Assembly (NCBI RefSeq): GCF_001006305.1
Contig: NZ_LBHJ01000003.1
Coordinates: 1-64,000 of the forward strand
From: Silvibacterium bohemicum
Lineage (GTDB): Bacteria; Acidobacteriota; Terriglobia; Terriglobales; Acidobacteriaceae
Reading direction: 5' to 3'
Length of the DNA: 64,000 nt
Shown: in pieces, positions 1-9,096 of the stretch
Position numbering within the stretch: position 1 is the stretch's first letter
Layout of the letters: every line of letters starts with the position of its first letter
The notes under the pieces: model-generated
What the model saw: the letters and a program-made list of their open reading frames with translations, nothing else
The model's database searches: none
Told to the model about the DNA's origin: nothing
Position numbers and translations under genes: made by a program

Positions 1-113
1 CCTCCTCTGAAACCGCTGCTACCATCCTCCGCCTTAGCGGAGACTTACAGCGGCGGACCATCTCATTAGCCGACTTATCAGGATTCAACGAGTTCCTTAC
101 AATGGCTGTTTGA
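1..113 (+). CDS. 3' end of an unidentified gene (partial)
   Basis: An open frame enters from the window edge (first full codon at 3) and ends at a TGA at 111-113. Only the last 36 residues are visible, ending in FNEFLTMAV, and they are too short for a family assignment. The stop lies 8 bp before the ATG of the SIR2-type gene on the same strand, so the two are probably co-transcribed. That makes this protein a candidate partner in a defence operon. No function is claimed. It could also be a chance open frame, but its position and spacing argue for a real gene end. Confidence 0.5.
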   Translation, partial: SSETAATILRLSGDLQRRTISLADLSGFNEFLTMAV

Positions 114-121
114 GAGGCTAA

Positions 122-3100
122 ATGCGTTTCCACGGAGTAGACCTGCCGCAAGTAGTGATCGACGCTCAGAAGCGAGGCAACCTCGTTCTGTTCGCCGGCG
201 CAGGCATTTCGATGGATGCGCCCTCCAGCTATCCAAACTTCCTTAATCTGGCCACGGAATTAGGCGGTACTGCCTATCCGATCGAAGAGCACGAGCTGAT
301 CGACCGCTACCTCGGGCGTTTGGTTGAAAGAGGAATCCCGGTTCATGAGCGCGTGAAGACCCGCCTCTCCGATCCTGCGTCTCGACCGAATCACCTCCAC
401 GAGTCCATCGTCCGTCTATTTGGTGGCGCGGATAACATTCGGATCGTCACAACCAACTTCGACGATCATTTCCGCGGCGCTGCGCAGGCTGTCTATGGCG
501 CTGCACCGGAAATCTATCGTGCTCCAGCTCTTCCTCTCGGCGATGACTTTAAAGGCATCGTGCATCTTCATGGCTCAGTGTTGGATGATGCGAAGAGGCT
601 TGTGCTGACCGATGCGGATTTTGGTCGTGCCTATCTGACGCAAGGCTGGGCAAGGCGATTCGTGCAGCAGTTGTTCTCCAAATTCGTCGTCCTGTTCGTC
701 GGCTACAGTCACCAAGATCTTCCGCTACTCTACCTCGCGCGAGGTATTTCAGCAGCCGAGGATGGACCTGGCCGGTACGCGATCACGCCCTCGGGAAACG
801 ACACGTTTTGGGACAACCTCGGAATCACACCGGCTCACTATCCTTTGCGCGTAGCACCACTGGCGAAACACGGAGCTCTCGGCGATTGTCTGTCAGTTTG
901 GGCCGAGACCGCTAATCTCGGTTCCCTCGGAACAGAAGCAAGGATCAAAGGGCTCGTCACTTCGGACCGTCCGCTCGGTCTCGAAGAAGATGATTTCTTG
1001 AAGCAAGCTTTGCTCGACCTCGGCACGCTGCGTTACTTCGTCCGCCATGCAAAAGATCCACGCTGGCTGGATTGGATTGAAGAACATCCCGAATTCAGCG
1101 CAATCTTTGTGCCTGGTGGTTCTCTGAACGAACGATCTGCGCAACTCGCATTTTGGTTTGCAGAAGAGTTTGCGATTCCTCATTTCGGCTTGGCTCTCGA
1201 AATGGTGCGGCGCAAGAACCAAACGCTGTCTCCGGCTCTATGGCATTCAGTGGCACAACGTTTCCATGCCCATGCTGCGGCTGGTGATCCTCTGCGCTTT
1301 TGGGTTCCGATCTTGCTGAAAACGATTCCGGCAAATGGCCATTCGGATTTTCTGGCGTACATGATTGACCATTGCACCGTGCCCGCCGACGAGCAGACGA
1401 TCCTTCAGCTCTTCCGAGCACTGAGCGCGCCGAAGCTCAACCTGAAACGCCGCTTCTTTCCTCCCGAAGACGGCAAACCTGTAGTGCCGGACGCAGAGGT
1501 CGAGCCCATTGCGCATGACTACACAATGGGACGCGCCTACCAAGCGAAAATCCAACCTCGCCTCGACGTTTTTGCCAAAGGGATAGCCCTTATCGTAACG
1601 ATCACCTTTGAAGAGGCCAACGCCCTTCTTGTGATGTACGGGAAGGCAGGCCCCAAATGGGATCCCATCAGCGGGTCACGCGGTTCTGTAACTTCGCGTG
1701 CGCAAGATTTCCTGCACAATGGTTTCTCGGTCTTGATCGAGGCTGGCGCAGACGTGCTCCAGTGGGCCGATGAACACGACTCGAAATTTGCCTTCAGCTT
1801 GATAGGGCAATGGATCGAATCCGAATCGCTCATCCTTCGGCGGCTTGCTATTAGTGGAATGGCACGATATCAGCCCTTGACTTCAGATGAAAAGCTTTCT
1901 TGGGTAATCTCAAACCGAATCGTTGAGAATTTTGGCCTCAAGAATGAGACTTTTGCATTGCTTGCCGCGGTCTACGCCGAAGCTGGAGAAATGGTGCGGA
2001 CGGAACTCCTGAATCAGGCAGAAGCGGCAATGAATCCGGAAGGCGAGGACTACGAACGATACGAATTCTTCAATCTCCTTTCCTGGCTACACAAGCACGC
2101 GCCGGATTGCACTCTGGTCACGGAGAAGCTTGGTTCCGTTCAGCAACGGCATCCAGAATGGAAGATGCGTGATCACCCAGATTTCAACTCTTGGGTTAGC
2201 GGCGGGGCCGTGCAACCCGTACCGGACAGCCCCGTTGAGGCTTCCCAAATTGAAGCAATGAAGCTCGATGCTCTCCTTGAAGAGAGCGCTCGTCTCGCGA
2301 AAGTGAAGGACACATTCGGGGAGCCGTTTCAAGCGGGATTTCTCCAGGAGATTGCACGAACAGCCGAAGGAAACTTCGCGTGGTCAGAGGGCGTCGCCGC
2401 CGAGGCATTGGAACGGAAGGACGTACCCGCTGAGATATGGTCAGCGCTGGTGCGCGGGTGGTCCACCCACCATACACCGGAGCAATGGGCATCGGTGCTC
2501 ACCATCGTTGAGCGGCTTGAACCGATCTATGACACCGTCCTGTATGAGATGTCATCGCTTCTCAAAGGCGCAGTGGAACGGAAAGAAGACGGTCTCCCCG
2601 TCTCACTCTTCGATTCAGCCCTTGCGCGAGCGAACGCCGTATGGGCTGCCTGTGTCGTCCACGAACAAGCTCTTCCGGAGACTACGGACAACTGGGTTAC
2701 GGTAGCCATCAACCGGACCTCCGGATATCTCCTAGACTTTTACTTCGAGTCGTTTCGGCTTCTGTGGCCTAAGCGGCAAGAGGAACAGGGACGCATTGAC
2801 TCGGTGCTGCAAGCACTGGAAGTTGCTATCGGCGGAGACGGGCCAGCATCGGAAATTGCGGGAATCCTAGTGACGGCGAAGGCCGCTTTGCTGGAAGAGG
2901 TCTCACAGGACTGGTACACCGAGCATGTGTTGCCGTTGCTCGCGGCTCCGACCAACTCAAGACAGTCAGAGCAGGCTTGGGACGGATATCTGGTTTGGGG
3001 CACTTGGTCGCAAACAATGCTTCCCGGTTTGATTCCGGCCTTTCTACATCATTTACCGGATATCACGGGGGCTTCCGACGAACGTTCTCGCATGTTCTGC

Positions 3101-3682
3101 AGCCACCTGGCTGGCTTAGCAGTCTTCGGAGCCATCGATCCACTTGACAGTGGATGGCTCGACGAATTTCTTACTCGGGCTCAAAATCGTGAGCGAATGC
3201 ATTGGGTCGGAAGTGTTACCGATATTCTGCGTGACGCCGATGACCAGGCGAAAGAGTCGGCATGGGATCGCTGGATACGACGTTATCTGGAGGCCCGTGT
3301 CCAATCAAACCCGATTGCGCTTGACGCGGATGAGTCCGGCGCGATGTGTGAGTGGACTCTCGTTTTGAAATCGCACTACGCGGAGATTCTTGAGCTGCTT
3401 CTGGCAAGTCCAGCGCCGAACTTAAAACGAGGCATGTTCTACTATCGGCTCCAAGAGGCGGCGCTGCTCGATCGTGCTCCGGCGCTGACTGCCCGCCTTT
3501 TGACAGCTCTGCTTTCTCAGGAAGACGGCCAGCAGTTATGGGATTTAGAACAGGTTCATATAATGGTTTCGGATTTGATCGATCTCAAAGCCACCGAGCC
3601 TGCACTACGCCCACTTTGTGAACAACTGGGACGTATTGGATCGCCGCGCGCATTGGAATTCCAGGGTCGTTTACAGGCATAG
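122..3682 (+). CDS. Large SIR2-domain protein, probable anti-phage NAD-degrading effector
   Basis: The protein has 1186 residues. The N-terminal ~250 residues carry the SIR2-like (SIR2_2) signature: FAGAGIS at about 24-30 (nucleotide loop), TTNFDDHF near 109-116, HLHGS near 147-151 (the catalytic-His region) and GYSHQD near 194-199. The remaining ~900 residues are predicted alpha-helical with no motif I recognise. The layout fits the SIR2 plus long C-terminal region (DUF4020-like) seen in bacterial defence islands. No signal peptide or membrane segment is visible, so it is probably cytosolic. By family analogy it would deplete NAD+ on phage sensing, with the C-terminal region as sensor. It follows an upstream gene end by 8 bp and is flanked downstream by about 740 bp of non-coding DNA, as expected at an accessory insertion. 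Confidence in the SIR2 fold is high; the defence role is inferred. Confidence 0.85.
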   Translation: MRFHGVDLPQVVIDAQKRGNLVLFAGAGISMDAPSSYPNFLNLATELGGTAYPIEEHELIDRYLGRLVERGIPVHERVKTRLSDPASRPNHLHESIVRLFGGADNIRIVTTNFDDHFRGAAQAVYGAAPEIYRAPALPLGDDFKGIVHLHGSVLDDAKRLVLTDADFGRAYLTQGWARRFVQQLFSKFVVLFVGYSHQDLPLLYLARGISAAEDGPGRYAITPSGNDTFWDNLGITPAHYPLRVAPLAKHGALGDCLSVWAETANLGSLGTEARIKGLVTSDRPLGLEEDDFLKQALLDLGTLRYFVRHAKDPRWLDWIEEHPEFSAIFVPGGSLNERSAQLAFWFAEEFAIPHFGLALEMVRRKNQTLSPALWHSVAQRFHAHAAAGDPLRFWVPILLKTIPANGHSDFLAYMIDHCTVPADEQTILQLFRALSAPKLNLKRRFFPPEDGKPVVPDAEVEPIAHDYTMGRAYQAKIQPRLDVFAKGIALIVTITFEEANALLVMYGKAGPKWDPISGSRGSVTSRAQDFLHNGFSVLIEAGADVLQWADEHDSKFAFSLIGQWIESESLILRRLAISGMARYQPLTSDEKLSWVISNRIVENFGLKNETFALLAAVYAEAGEMVRTELLNQAEAAMNPEGEDYERYEFFNLLSWLHKHAPDCTLVTEKLGSVQQRHPEWKMRDHPDFNSWVSGGAVQPVPDSPVEASQIEAMKLDALLEESARLAKVKDTFGEPFQAGFLQEIARTAEGNFAWSEGVAAEALERKDVPAEIWSALVRGWSTHHTPEQWASVLTIVERLEPIYDTVLYEMSSLLKGAVERKEDGLPVSLFDSALARANAVWAACVVHEQALPETTDNWVTVAINRTSGYLLDFYFESFRLLWPKRQEEQGRIDSVLQALEVAIGGDGPASEIAGILVTAKAALLEEVSQDWYTEHVLPLLAAPTNSRQSEQAWDGYLVWGTWSQTMLPGLIPAFLHHLPDITGASDERSRMFCSHLAGLAVFGAIDPLDSGWLDEFLTRAQNRERMHWVGSVTDILRDADDQAKESAWDRWIRRYLEARVQSNPIALDADESGAMCEWTLVLKSHYAEILELLLASPAPNLKRGMFYYRLQEAALLDRAPALTARLLTALLSQEDGQQLWDLEQVHIMVSDLIDLKATEPALRPLCEQLGRIGSPRALEFQGRLQA

Positions 3683-4424
3683 CTACCCTCATGCGAAGGA
3701 TTTACGTACAACCTCGATAGCTCCCGATGAACGCCCTTCCACACCCAAAACGCATTCACGCAGGAGATAAGAGCGACCGAAAAGGTAGACCACATAACGC
3801 CTCGCAGGAGTCAAAATACTTGGCGCATAACTAGGCGCTAACTCTCTAAAATAGAGAGAGGGAACAAAGGGACCGCTCCGCGAGCTGCTCAACCAACCCG
3901 GCGCGCTCCTTTCCCATTTTCAGCAGTTCGTCGAAAAAGAAAAACCAAAGACCAACTTCGCTTCTGCGGATACTCTCTGCCCGACGAACGCATTCCAGCC
4001 GCGTCTTCAGACGCAATCTCGCCGCCGTCTTCACAGAACCCAAGTTGAACGCCTGCAATGACCAAACCCCAACCCGAACGGAATCAATCACCGCAGTTTA
4101 TGTAGCACATTCCCGGGGACATCTTGGAAGGCCTCATGCAGTGAATGAGTTACAGCCACGAGGGCCCATGAAAACCCAATGAAATCAATGACGAGCTAGG
4201 AACCCACCAATTTTTTTCACGGAAATTCCGAACCGTAAGGCGCCTGCAGCCGACCCACCTTAAATCGTTATCGTTCTGCCGAAAAGGGCACTGCCTTCCG
4301 CGAGGGACGAGAGTTCGCAGCGTAGCTCGGTATCTTGCGCGCCGCTTCGGGCAGGAATCCTCCGCCCCTGCAGCCGAATCTATCCTCGTAGTTCGCAGAC
4401 GATTTTTCCTGCGCGGGAGCAACA
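3683..4424. other. Intergenic stretch without a convincing gene
   Basis: This covers about 740 bases between the SIR2 gene and the SDR gene. Short frames exist on the minus strand (for example 3846-4091 and 3689-3892), but none has a good ribosome site or clear homology. The minus-strand frame 3846-4091 has a weak resemblance to the end of four-helix-bundle (23S rRNA intervening-sequence) proteins, listed under findings as a possible gene remnant. Composition is lower in GC than the neighbouring core genes. I see no tRNA, inverted repeats or integrase remnant. Confidence 0.5.
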
Positions 4425-5204
4425 ATGGATCTGGGATTGAAAGGGAAGCGGGCGCTGGTTACGGGCTCGACGGCAGGGATTGGTTTTGCGATTGCCCGGC
4501 AGCTGGCCGCCGAGGGCGCGTTTGTCTACGTAAATGGACGCACCGAGGAGCGCGTGAATCGCGCGGTCGGCGAGATCGAGGGCAAGGTCGATGGCGTTGC
4601 CGCTGATCTGGCCACCGAAGAGGGTGCGAAGAAGCTCTTCGCCCGCGTGCCGAAGCTCGACATCCTGGTGAACAACATGGGCATCTTCGAGGCCAAGCCG
4701 TTTCTGGAGATCGAAGATGCGGAGTGGCGGCGGTTTTTCGATACGAATGTGCTCTCCGGGGTGCGCGTGACGAGGCACTATCTGCCGCAGATGCTGGCGC
4801 AGAAGTGGGGGCGGGTGCTGTTCATCTCCAGTGAATCGGCGCTGCAGATTCCGGCGGAGATGGTGCATTATGGCATGACCAAGACGGCGCAGCTCGCTGT
4901 GGCGCGCGGCATCGCCGAGTCGTTTCCGGCAAGCGGCGTCACGGTGAACTCGGTGCTCGCCGGTCCCACTGACAGCGAGGGCGTGGCCACGTTCGTCGAA
5001 GGCCTGGCGCGGCAGCAGGGCAAGACCAAGGAAGAGCTGACGAAGGAGTTCTTTGAGCACGCGCGGCCCAGCAGCCTGCTGAAGCGCTGGGAGACCATCG
5101 ACGAGATCGCGTCGATGGTGGTCTACCTGTGCAGCCAGCAGGCCTCGGCGACGACGGGAGCTTCGGTTCGCGTCGAGGGCGGCGTGGTTAAGTCGATCGC
5201 CTGA
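4425..5204 (+). CDS. SDR family NAD(P)-dependent oxidoreductase
   Basis: This is a 259-residue classical short-chain dehydrogenase/reductase of normal length. It has the Rossmann cofactor motif TGSTAGIG at about 14-21, NNMG near 83-86, the catalytic Ser in ISSESA near 135, and YxxxK with Tyr149 and Lys153. An Arg in NGRTEER after beta-2 suggests NADP(H) preference. The substrate cannot be deduced: the fold serves 3-ketoacyl reductases, sugar dehydrogenases and many others. The ATG at 4425 follows a GGGAG-like site (gcgggagcaac). It stands alone, with a hairpin repeat downstream and no pathway neighbours. Confidence 0.9.
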   Translation: MDLGLKGKRALVTGSTAGIGFAIARQLAAEGAFVYVNGRTEERVNRAVGEIEGKVDGVAADLATEEGAKKLFARVPKLDILVNNMGIFEAKPFLEIEDAEWRRFFDTNVLSGVRVTRHYLPQMLAQKWGRVLFISSESALQIPAEMVHYGMTKTAQLAVARGIAESFPASGVTVNSVLAGPTDSEGVATFVEGLARQQGKTKEELTKEFFEHARPSSLLKRWETIDEIASMVVYLCSQQASATTGASVRVEGGVVKSIA

Positions 5205-5252
5205 GGACTGGCCGTCCAGGCGATTGCGCCTTTGGCGCCTTAGGTTCCGTGA

Positions 5253-5280
5253 TCCCACATCTCAGAAGCGAGATGTGGGA
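5253..5280. repeat. Extragenic palindrome, copy 1
   Basis: Two perfect 11-base arms, tcccacatctc (5253-5263) and gagatgtggga (5270-5280), are separated by agaagc and followed by cgcccg. A near-identical element occurs at 31003-31026 with the same spacer pattern and downstream cacccg. It lies in the gap between the SDR and TMEM175-like genes, with no T-run after it. It looks like a dispersed REP-like element that could also act as a 3' hairpin for the SDR transcript. Confidence 0.7.
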
Positions 5281-5343
5281 CGCCCGCGGGGATTCGGGTA
5301 ATCTGTTGCTTCCATTTGAGACGGAGGAAGCACAGAGACTCTT

Positions 5344-6006
5344 ATGTCCCCAGACCGGTCCGAGACGAAAGATCGCTTTGAGACGAAAAGCAGCTCTGAG
5401 ATGAAGTCTTCGCGGCTGGAGGCTTTCTCTGACGGCGTCATTGCCGTCATCATCACCATCATGGTGCTGGAGCTGCATGTTCCGCGTGCCGACGGGCTGG
5501 CCGGTTTGTGGTCGGTTGCGCCGCGGCTGGGCATCTATCTGCTCAGTTTCCTGATGGTGGGCATCTATTGGATCAACCATCACGAGCTGATACGCCGCAC
5601 CGAAGTTGTGGACTACGGCATCCTGTGGGCGAACCTGATATTTCTGTTTGTTCTGTCGCTGATTCCTTACTTCGTCGATTACCTGGACGAAAAGTTGTTC
5701 GATACTTTCTCTACGATTCTCTACAACTGCACGATGCTGGTTTCGGGGCTGTCTTTTTTTGTGTTGCGCTGGACGGTGATGCGGCTGCAGTGGAAGGCGG
5801 GATCGTTGCGGCATAGCGATGAGGCCGAGCAATGGAGGCATGCGGTCAGCCTGGGAATCTATCTGCTTTCTATTGCCGTCGCGTTTTATCGGCCGTGGCT
5901 CTCGCTGGCCATTACGGCACTGGTGACCGTGGTATGGATCGTGCCGGGGGCCGGCGTGAAGGACCACGAATCTCCCTCCGCCTCGACGCCGGACAGTCTA
6001 AAATAA
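5344..6006 (+). CDS. TMEM175/DUF1211 family membrane protein, putative K+ channel
   Basis: This 220-residue protein has about six hydrophobic segments. The family signature RLEAFSDGVIAVIIT lies in the first helix (about residues 24-38); its FSDG motif forms the pore-lining helix of TMEM175 channels. After helix 2 comes YWINHHEL, also typical. Bacterial members conduct K+ with low selectivity across the inner membrane. The first ~20 residues are polar and repetitive (ETK, SE), so the true start may be the internal ATG at 5401. The ATG at 5344 has only a distant GGAGG. It appears monocistronic, 63 bp ahead of the ABC exporter. Confidence 0.85.
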   Translation: MSPDRSETKDRFETKSSSEMKSSRLEAFSDGVIAVIITIMVLELHVPRADGLAGLWSVAPRLGIYLLSFLMVGIYWINHHELIRRTEVVDYGILWANLIFLFVLSLIPYFVDYLDEKLFDTFSTILYNCTMLVSGLSFFVLRWTVMRLQWKAGSLRHSDEAEQWRHAVSLGIYLLSIAVAFYRPWLSLAITALVTVVWIVPGAGVKDHESPSASTPDSLK

Positions 6007-6069
6007 GGGGATGGTCTTGTACGGCTGGCAATCTCCCGGGCGAACCCCCGCGCCCCTGTCGGAGCGGGA

Positions 6070-7929
6070 ATGAAGCGTGTCTGGCGCCTTCTGCACTACT
6101 CGCGCCGCTATTGGCTTCAAGCGATCTCGTCCGTAGTTCTGGCTGCCGGAGTTGGACTCTTCGATGCCTTCCGCGTGCTGCTGGTGGGGCCGATCTTCGA
6201 CAACGTTCTGCACCCCGATGCTGTTCATAAGGATTTAACCCTGTCCTCGATGCTGGGGCCCCGCTTCCACATCGACTTGACCAAGCTGGTGCCTTCGCAC
6301 TTCCATAATCCGTGGACGGTGGTGGCCTTCGCTTTTGTAGGTTCGACCTTCCTCAAAGGTATCTGCGACTACGCCGGAACCTATCTTGCAAACTATGCCG
6401 GCTTCGGCATGATCACCGATATGCGCGACGACCTTTATGAGGCCATCCTGCGCCGGTCGATCTCGTTTTTTCAAAAGCACGCGACCGGAACTCTGCTCTC
6501 GGCGCTCATCAATGACATCGAGCGCGTGCAGTACGCCATGTCGTCGGTGCTTTCGGATTTTCTGCAGCAGATCTTCACGCTGCTCTTCACCATGGTCGTG
6601 GTCATCATGCTGGGCGGCAAGATGGCGTGGATTCTGCTGATCTTTGTGCCGGTGGTGATCGGGTCGATCCGCAAGATCGGGCGTGGTGTTCGCAAGACAA
6701 CGCGCAAGGGCCAGGACAAGCTGGCCGAGATCCAGAACATTCTGCACGAGACCATTACCGGCAACCGCATCGTCAAGGCCTTCAACATGGAGTTCTGGGA
6801 GCTGCTGCGCTTCCGCAAGGCGGCCCGGAAACTTTTTCGCGCCAACCTCAGCTCGGTGCGCGCGCAGGCCATCAGCTCGCCGCTCATGGACCTGATCGGC
6901 GCCGTGGCCATCGCGCTGCTGCTGTTGCTGGGGCGCAACGCGATCCGCGGCCAGGCGATGACCGAGGGCATCTTCTTCGCGTTTATCGTGGCGCTCTTCA
7001 AGATGTATGACCCGGTGCGGCGATTCGCGGTGTACTACAACAGCTTCCAGCAGGCGCTGGGCGCTTCGCAGGCCATCTTCGACTTCATGGACGATCAGGA
7101 CGAGGTGATCGAGAAGAAGCATCCTTATCAGCTGAAGGGCTTCAAGGAGAGCATCCGCTTCGAGAATGTCGGCTTTAACTACGGCGCGGATGAGGGCGGG
7201 CAGGTGCTGCACGAGATCAACCTGGAGATTCCGCGCGGCGAGATGATCGCGCTGGTCGGGCCCAGTGGCGCAGGGAAGTCGACGCTGGTGAATCTGGTTC
7301 CACGGTTCTTCGACGTGACCTCGGGCCGGGTGCTGGTCGATGGCCACGACATCCGCGATGTGAGCCTGCGCTCGCTGCGTGAGCAGATCGGCAAGGTGAC
7401 GCAGGAGACCATACTGTTCAACGACACGGTGCGCAACAACATCGCCTATGGGCAGCCCGACGTGCCGCTGTCGAAGGTGGTCGATGCGGCCAAGGCCGCG
7501 CTGGCGCATGAGTTTATCCTGCGCATGCCGGAAGGGTACGATACGGTGATTGGCGAGAAGGGCTTTCGCCTGTCGGGCGGTGAACGCCAGCGGTTGGCCA
7601 TCGCGCGGGCGATCCTGAAGGACGCGCCGATCCTGATTCTCGACGAGGCCACGTCAGCGCTCGATTCGGAGAGCGAATCGCTAGTGCAGACGGCGCTCAA
7701 CAATCTGATGTCGGGCCGCACCAGCGTGGTGATCGCTCACCGGCTCTCGACCGTTCGGCGAGCCACACGCATCGCCGTCCTGGAGCGCGGACGCATTACA
7801 GCTATCGGCTCGCACGAGGTACTCTTGCAAATTTCACCTACATACCAGAAACTCTACAGACTGCAGTTTATGAATGCGTCGGATCTGGATTCCTTCGAAA
7901 CCGCGCTCACCGTCAAGGCGGATGCATGA
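6070..7929 (+). CDS. msbA: ABC transporter with fused permease and ATPase, MsbA-type lipid flippase
   Basis: This 619-residue half transporter has an N-terminal six-helix exporter domain (about 10-320) followed by an ATPase domain. The ATPase shows Walker A GPSGAGKST (near 397-405), Q-loop VTQETILF, the ABC signature LSGGERQRLAIARA, Walker B ILILDEATSALD and H-loop IAHRLST. Its length and architecture match MsbA, which flips lipid A core across the inner membrane. Multidrug exporters of the same family cannot be excluded by sequence alone. The ATG has a good site (ggagcggga). Its 3' end overlaps yicC by 4 bp (ATGA), so the two are co-translated. Confidence 0.85.
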   Translation: MKRVWRLLHYSRRYWLQAISSVVLAAGVGLFDAFRVLLVGPIFDNVLHPDAVHKDLTLSSMLGPRFHIDLTKLVPSHFHNPWTVVAFAFVGSTFLKGICDYAGTYLANYAGFGMITDMRDDLYEAILRRSISFFQKHATGTLLSALINDIERVQYAMSSVLSDFLQQIFTLLFTMVVVIMLGGKMAWILLIFVPVVIGSIRKIGRGVRKTTRKGQDKLAEIQNILHETITGNRIVKAFNMEFWELLRFRKAARKLFRANLSSVRAQAISSPLMDLIGAVAIALLLLLGRNAIRGQAMTEGIFFAFIVALFKMYDPVRRFAVYYNSFQQALGASQAIFDFMDDQDEVIEKKHPYQLKGFKESIRFENVGFNYGADEGGQVLHEINLEIPRGEMIALVGPSGAGKSTLVNLVPRFFDVTSGRVLVDGHDIRDVSLRSLREQIGKVTQETILFNDTVRNNIAYGQPDVPLSKVVDAAKAALAHEFILRMPEGYDTVIGEKGFRLSGGERQRLAIARAILKDAPILILDEATSALDSESESLVQTALNNLMSGRTSVVIAHRLSTVRRATRIAVLERGRITAIGSHEVLLQISPTYQKLYRLQFMNASDLDSFETALTVKADA

Positions 7930-8900
7930 CCGCCCCTGCCTCTCTGAAGGCCCCCGCAGCCAAGGATGAAGCCCGTTCTCCGCGTCCGGTTTTTTCCATG
8001 ACCGGCTTCGCCCGGACCTCGGCGCGGGTCTCCGATACCCTCGGGTTCAGCCTCACCCTGAAGAGCGTGAACCACCGCTTTCTCGATCTTCATCTGCGTC
8101 TGCCCTCAGGCACGGACGCGCTGGAGATGGAGCTGCGCCGCGTGCTGAAAGAGAAGCTCTCCCGCGGGCATGTCGAGGTGATTCTCAACCTCGAACGCAG
8201 CCAGAAGACCGATAGCTCCTACGATGCCGCGCAGGTTGCGCTGTACATCGCGGCCTTTCGCTCGGCTGCTGCCGAGCACGAACTCAAGGGAGAGCCGGAT
8301 CTCAACCTGATCTTCCGCCTGCCCGGAATCTTCAATGGCGAACGCAGTGAGGGGCGCAGCGCGGAACGCGGCTCCGACGAGGAATTGCAGGCGCTCGAAG
8401 CAGCGGTGCTACGGGAGCTACCGGCGCTGGTCGAAGCCCTGAACACCATGCGAGCCCGCGAGGGCGGAGTGCTGGCAGGGGAGTTGAACGCCGGCCTGGG
8501 CCGCCTGCAAGCGTTAGTGCACGAGGCGGCGCTGCTGCGCAAAGATGTACAGCAGGCTTACTTCGAGCGCATTGCGCAGCGATTGAAGGCCATGCTCAAC
8601 GGATCGTTCGAGCCCGACCGCGTTCTGCAGGAGGCGGCGATGCTGGCTGAGCGCAGCGACGTCGAAGAAGAAGTAACGCGCCTGCACGCGCACATCGACC
8701 ACTTCCGCGCGCTGCTCGAACAGGGCGGCGAGATCGGCAAGAAGCTGGACTTCCTGCTGCAGGAGATGAACCGCGAGGCGAACACTTTGCTTTCGAAGAC
8801 GGGAGGCGTGGCCGGAAACGGTCCTCGCGTCACGGAACTGGGCCTGGGTATGAAGTCGGAAATAGAAAAAGCTCGCGAGCAGATACAAAATCTTGAGTAA
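7926..8900 (+). CDS. yicC: YicC family endoribonuclease-like protein
   Basis: This is a 324-residue YicC/YloC protein. The family start SMTGFAR appears at about residue 24, followed by KSVNHRFLDLHLRLP, and the C-terminus holds the conserved KLDFLLQEMNREANTLLSKT near 277-296. E. coli YicC is a metal-dependent endoribonuclease implicated in sRNA turnover. The ~24-residue Pro/Ala-rich head is an extension relative to the family, and a start nearer SMTGF is possible. It overlaps msbA by 4 bp and precedes gmk, as in many bacteria (yicC-gmk-rpoZ order). Confidence 0.9.
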   Translation: MTAPASLKAPAAKDEARSPRPVFSMTGFARTSARVSDTLGFSLTLKSVNHRFLDLHLRLPSGTDALEMELRRVLKEKLSRGHVEVILNLERSQKTDSSYDAAQVALYIAAFRSAAAEHELKGEPDLNLIFRLPGIFNGERSEGRSAERGSDEELQALEAAVLRELPALVEALNTMRAREGGVLAGELNAGLGRLQALVHEAALLRKDVQQAYFERIAQRLKAMLNGSFEPDRVLQEAAMLAERSDVEEEVTRLHAHIDHFRALLEQGGEIGKKLDFLLQEMNREANTLLSKTGGVAGNGPRVTELGLGMKSEIEKAREQIQNLE

Positions 8901-9096
8901 ATGCCGGGTGAAATTCGAAGCCCGGCGATAGAAGAACACACGCAGGCTGTTGCGGAGCGCGGATGTCGTAAGCGAAGCTGGATTGTTGAGCGGCGGTGAA
9001 TCGAATACATCGCTGAAATTCCCGATTCGTTCCGCCGTTAGAAAGACGACACACCGCATCAGCATTGCGTTCGCCACAAAGGAGAAGAGCAGCGTT

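Noticed and set aside
4380-5258. Long minus-strand open frame (292 residues) antisense to the SDR gene
   Set aside because: It mirrors a gene with clear SDR motifs, and its translation is Arg/His/Leu-rich without domains, as expected for a GC-rich shadow frame.
8950-9096. Upstream extension of guanylate kinase to the ATG at 8950
   Set aside because: The 49 residues precede the strictly N-terminal P-loop region and look non-coding. The TTG at 9097 has a better ribosome site.
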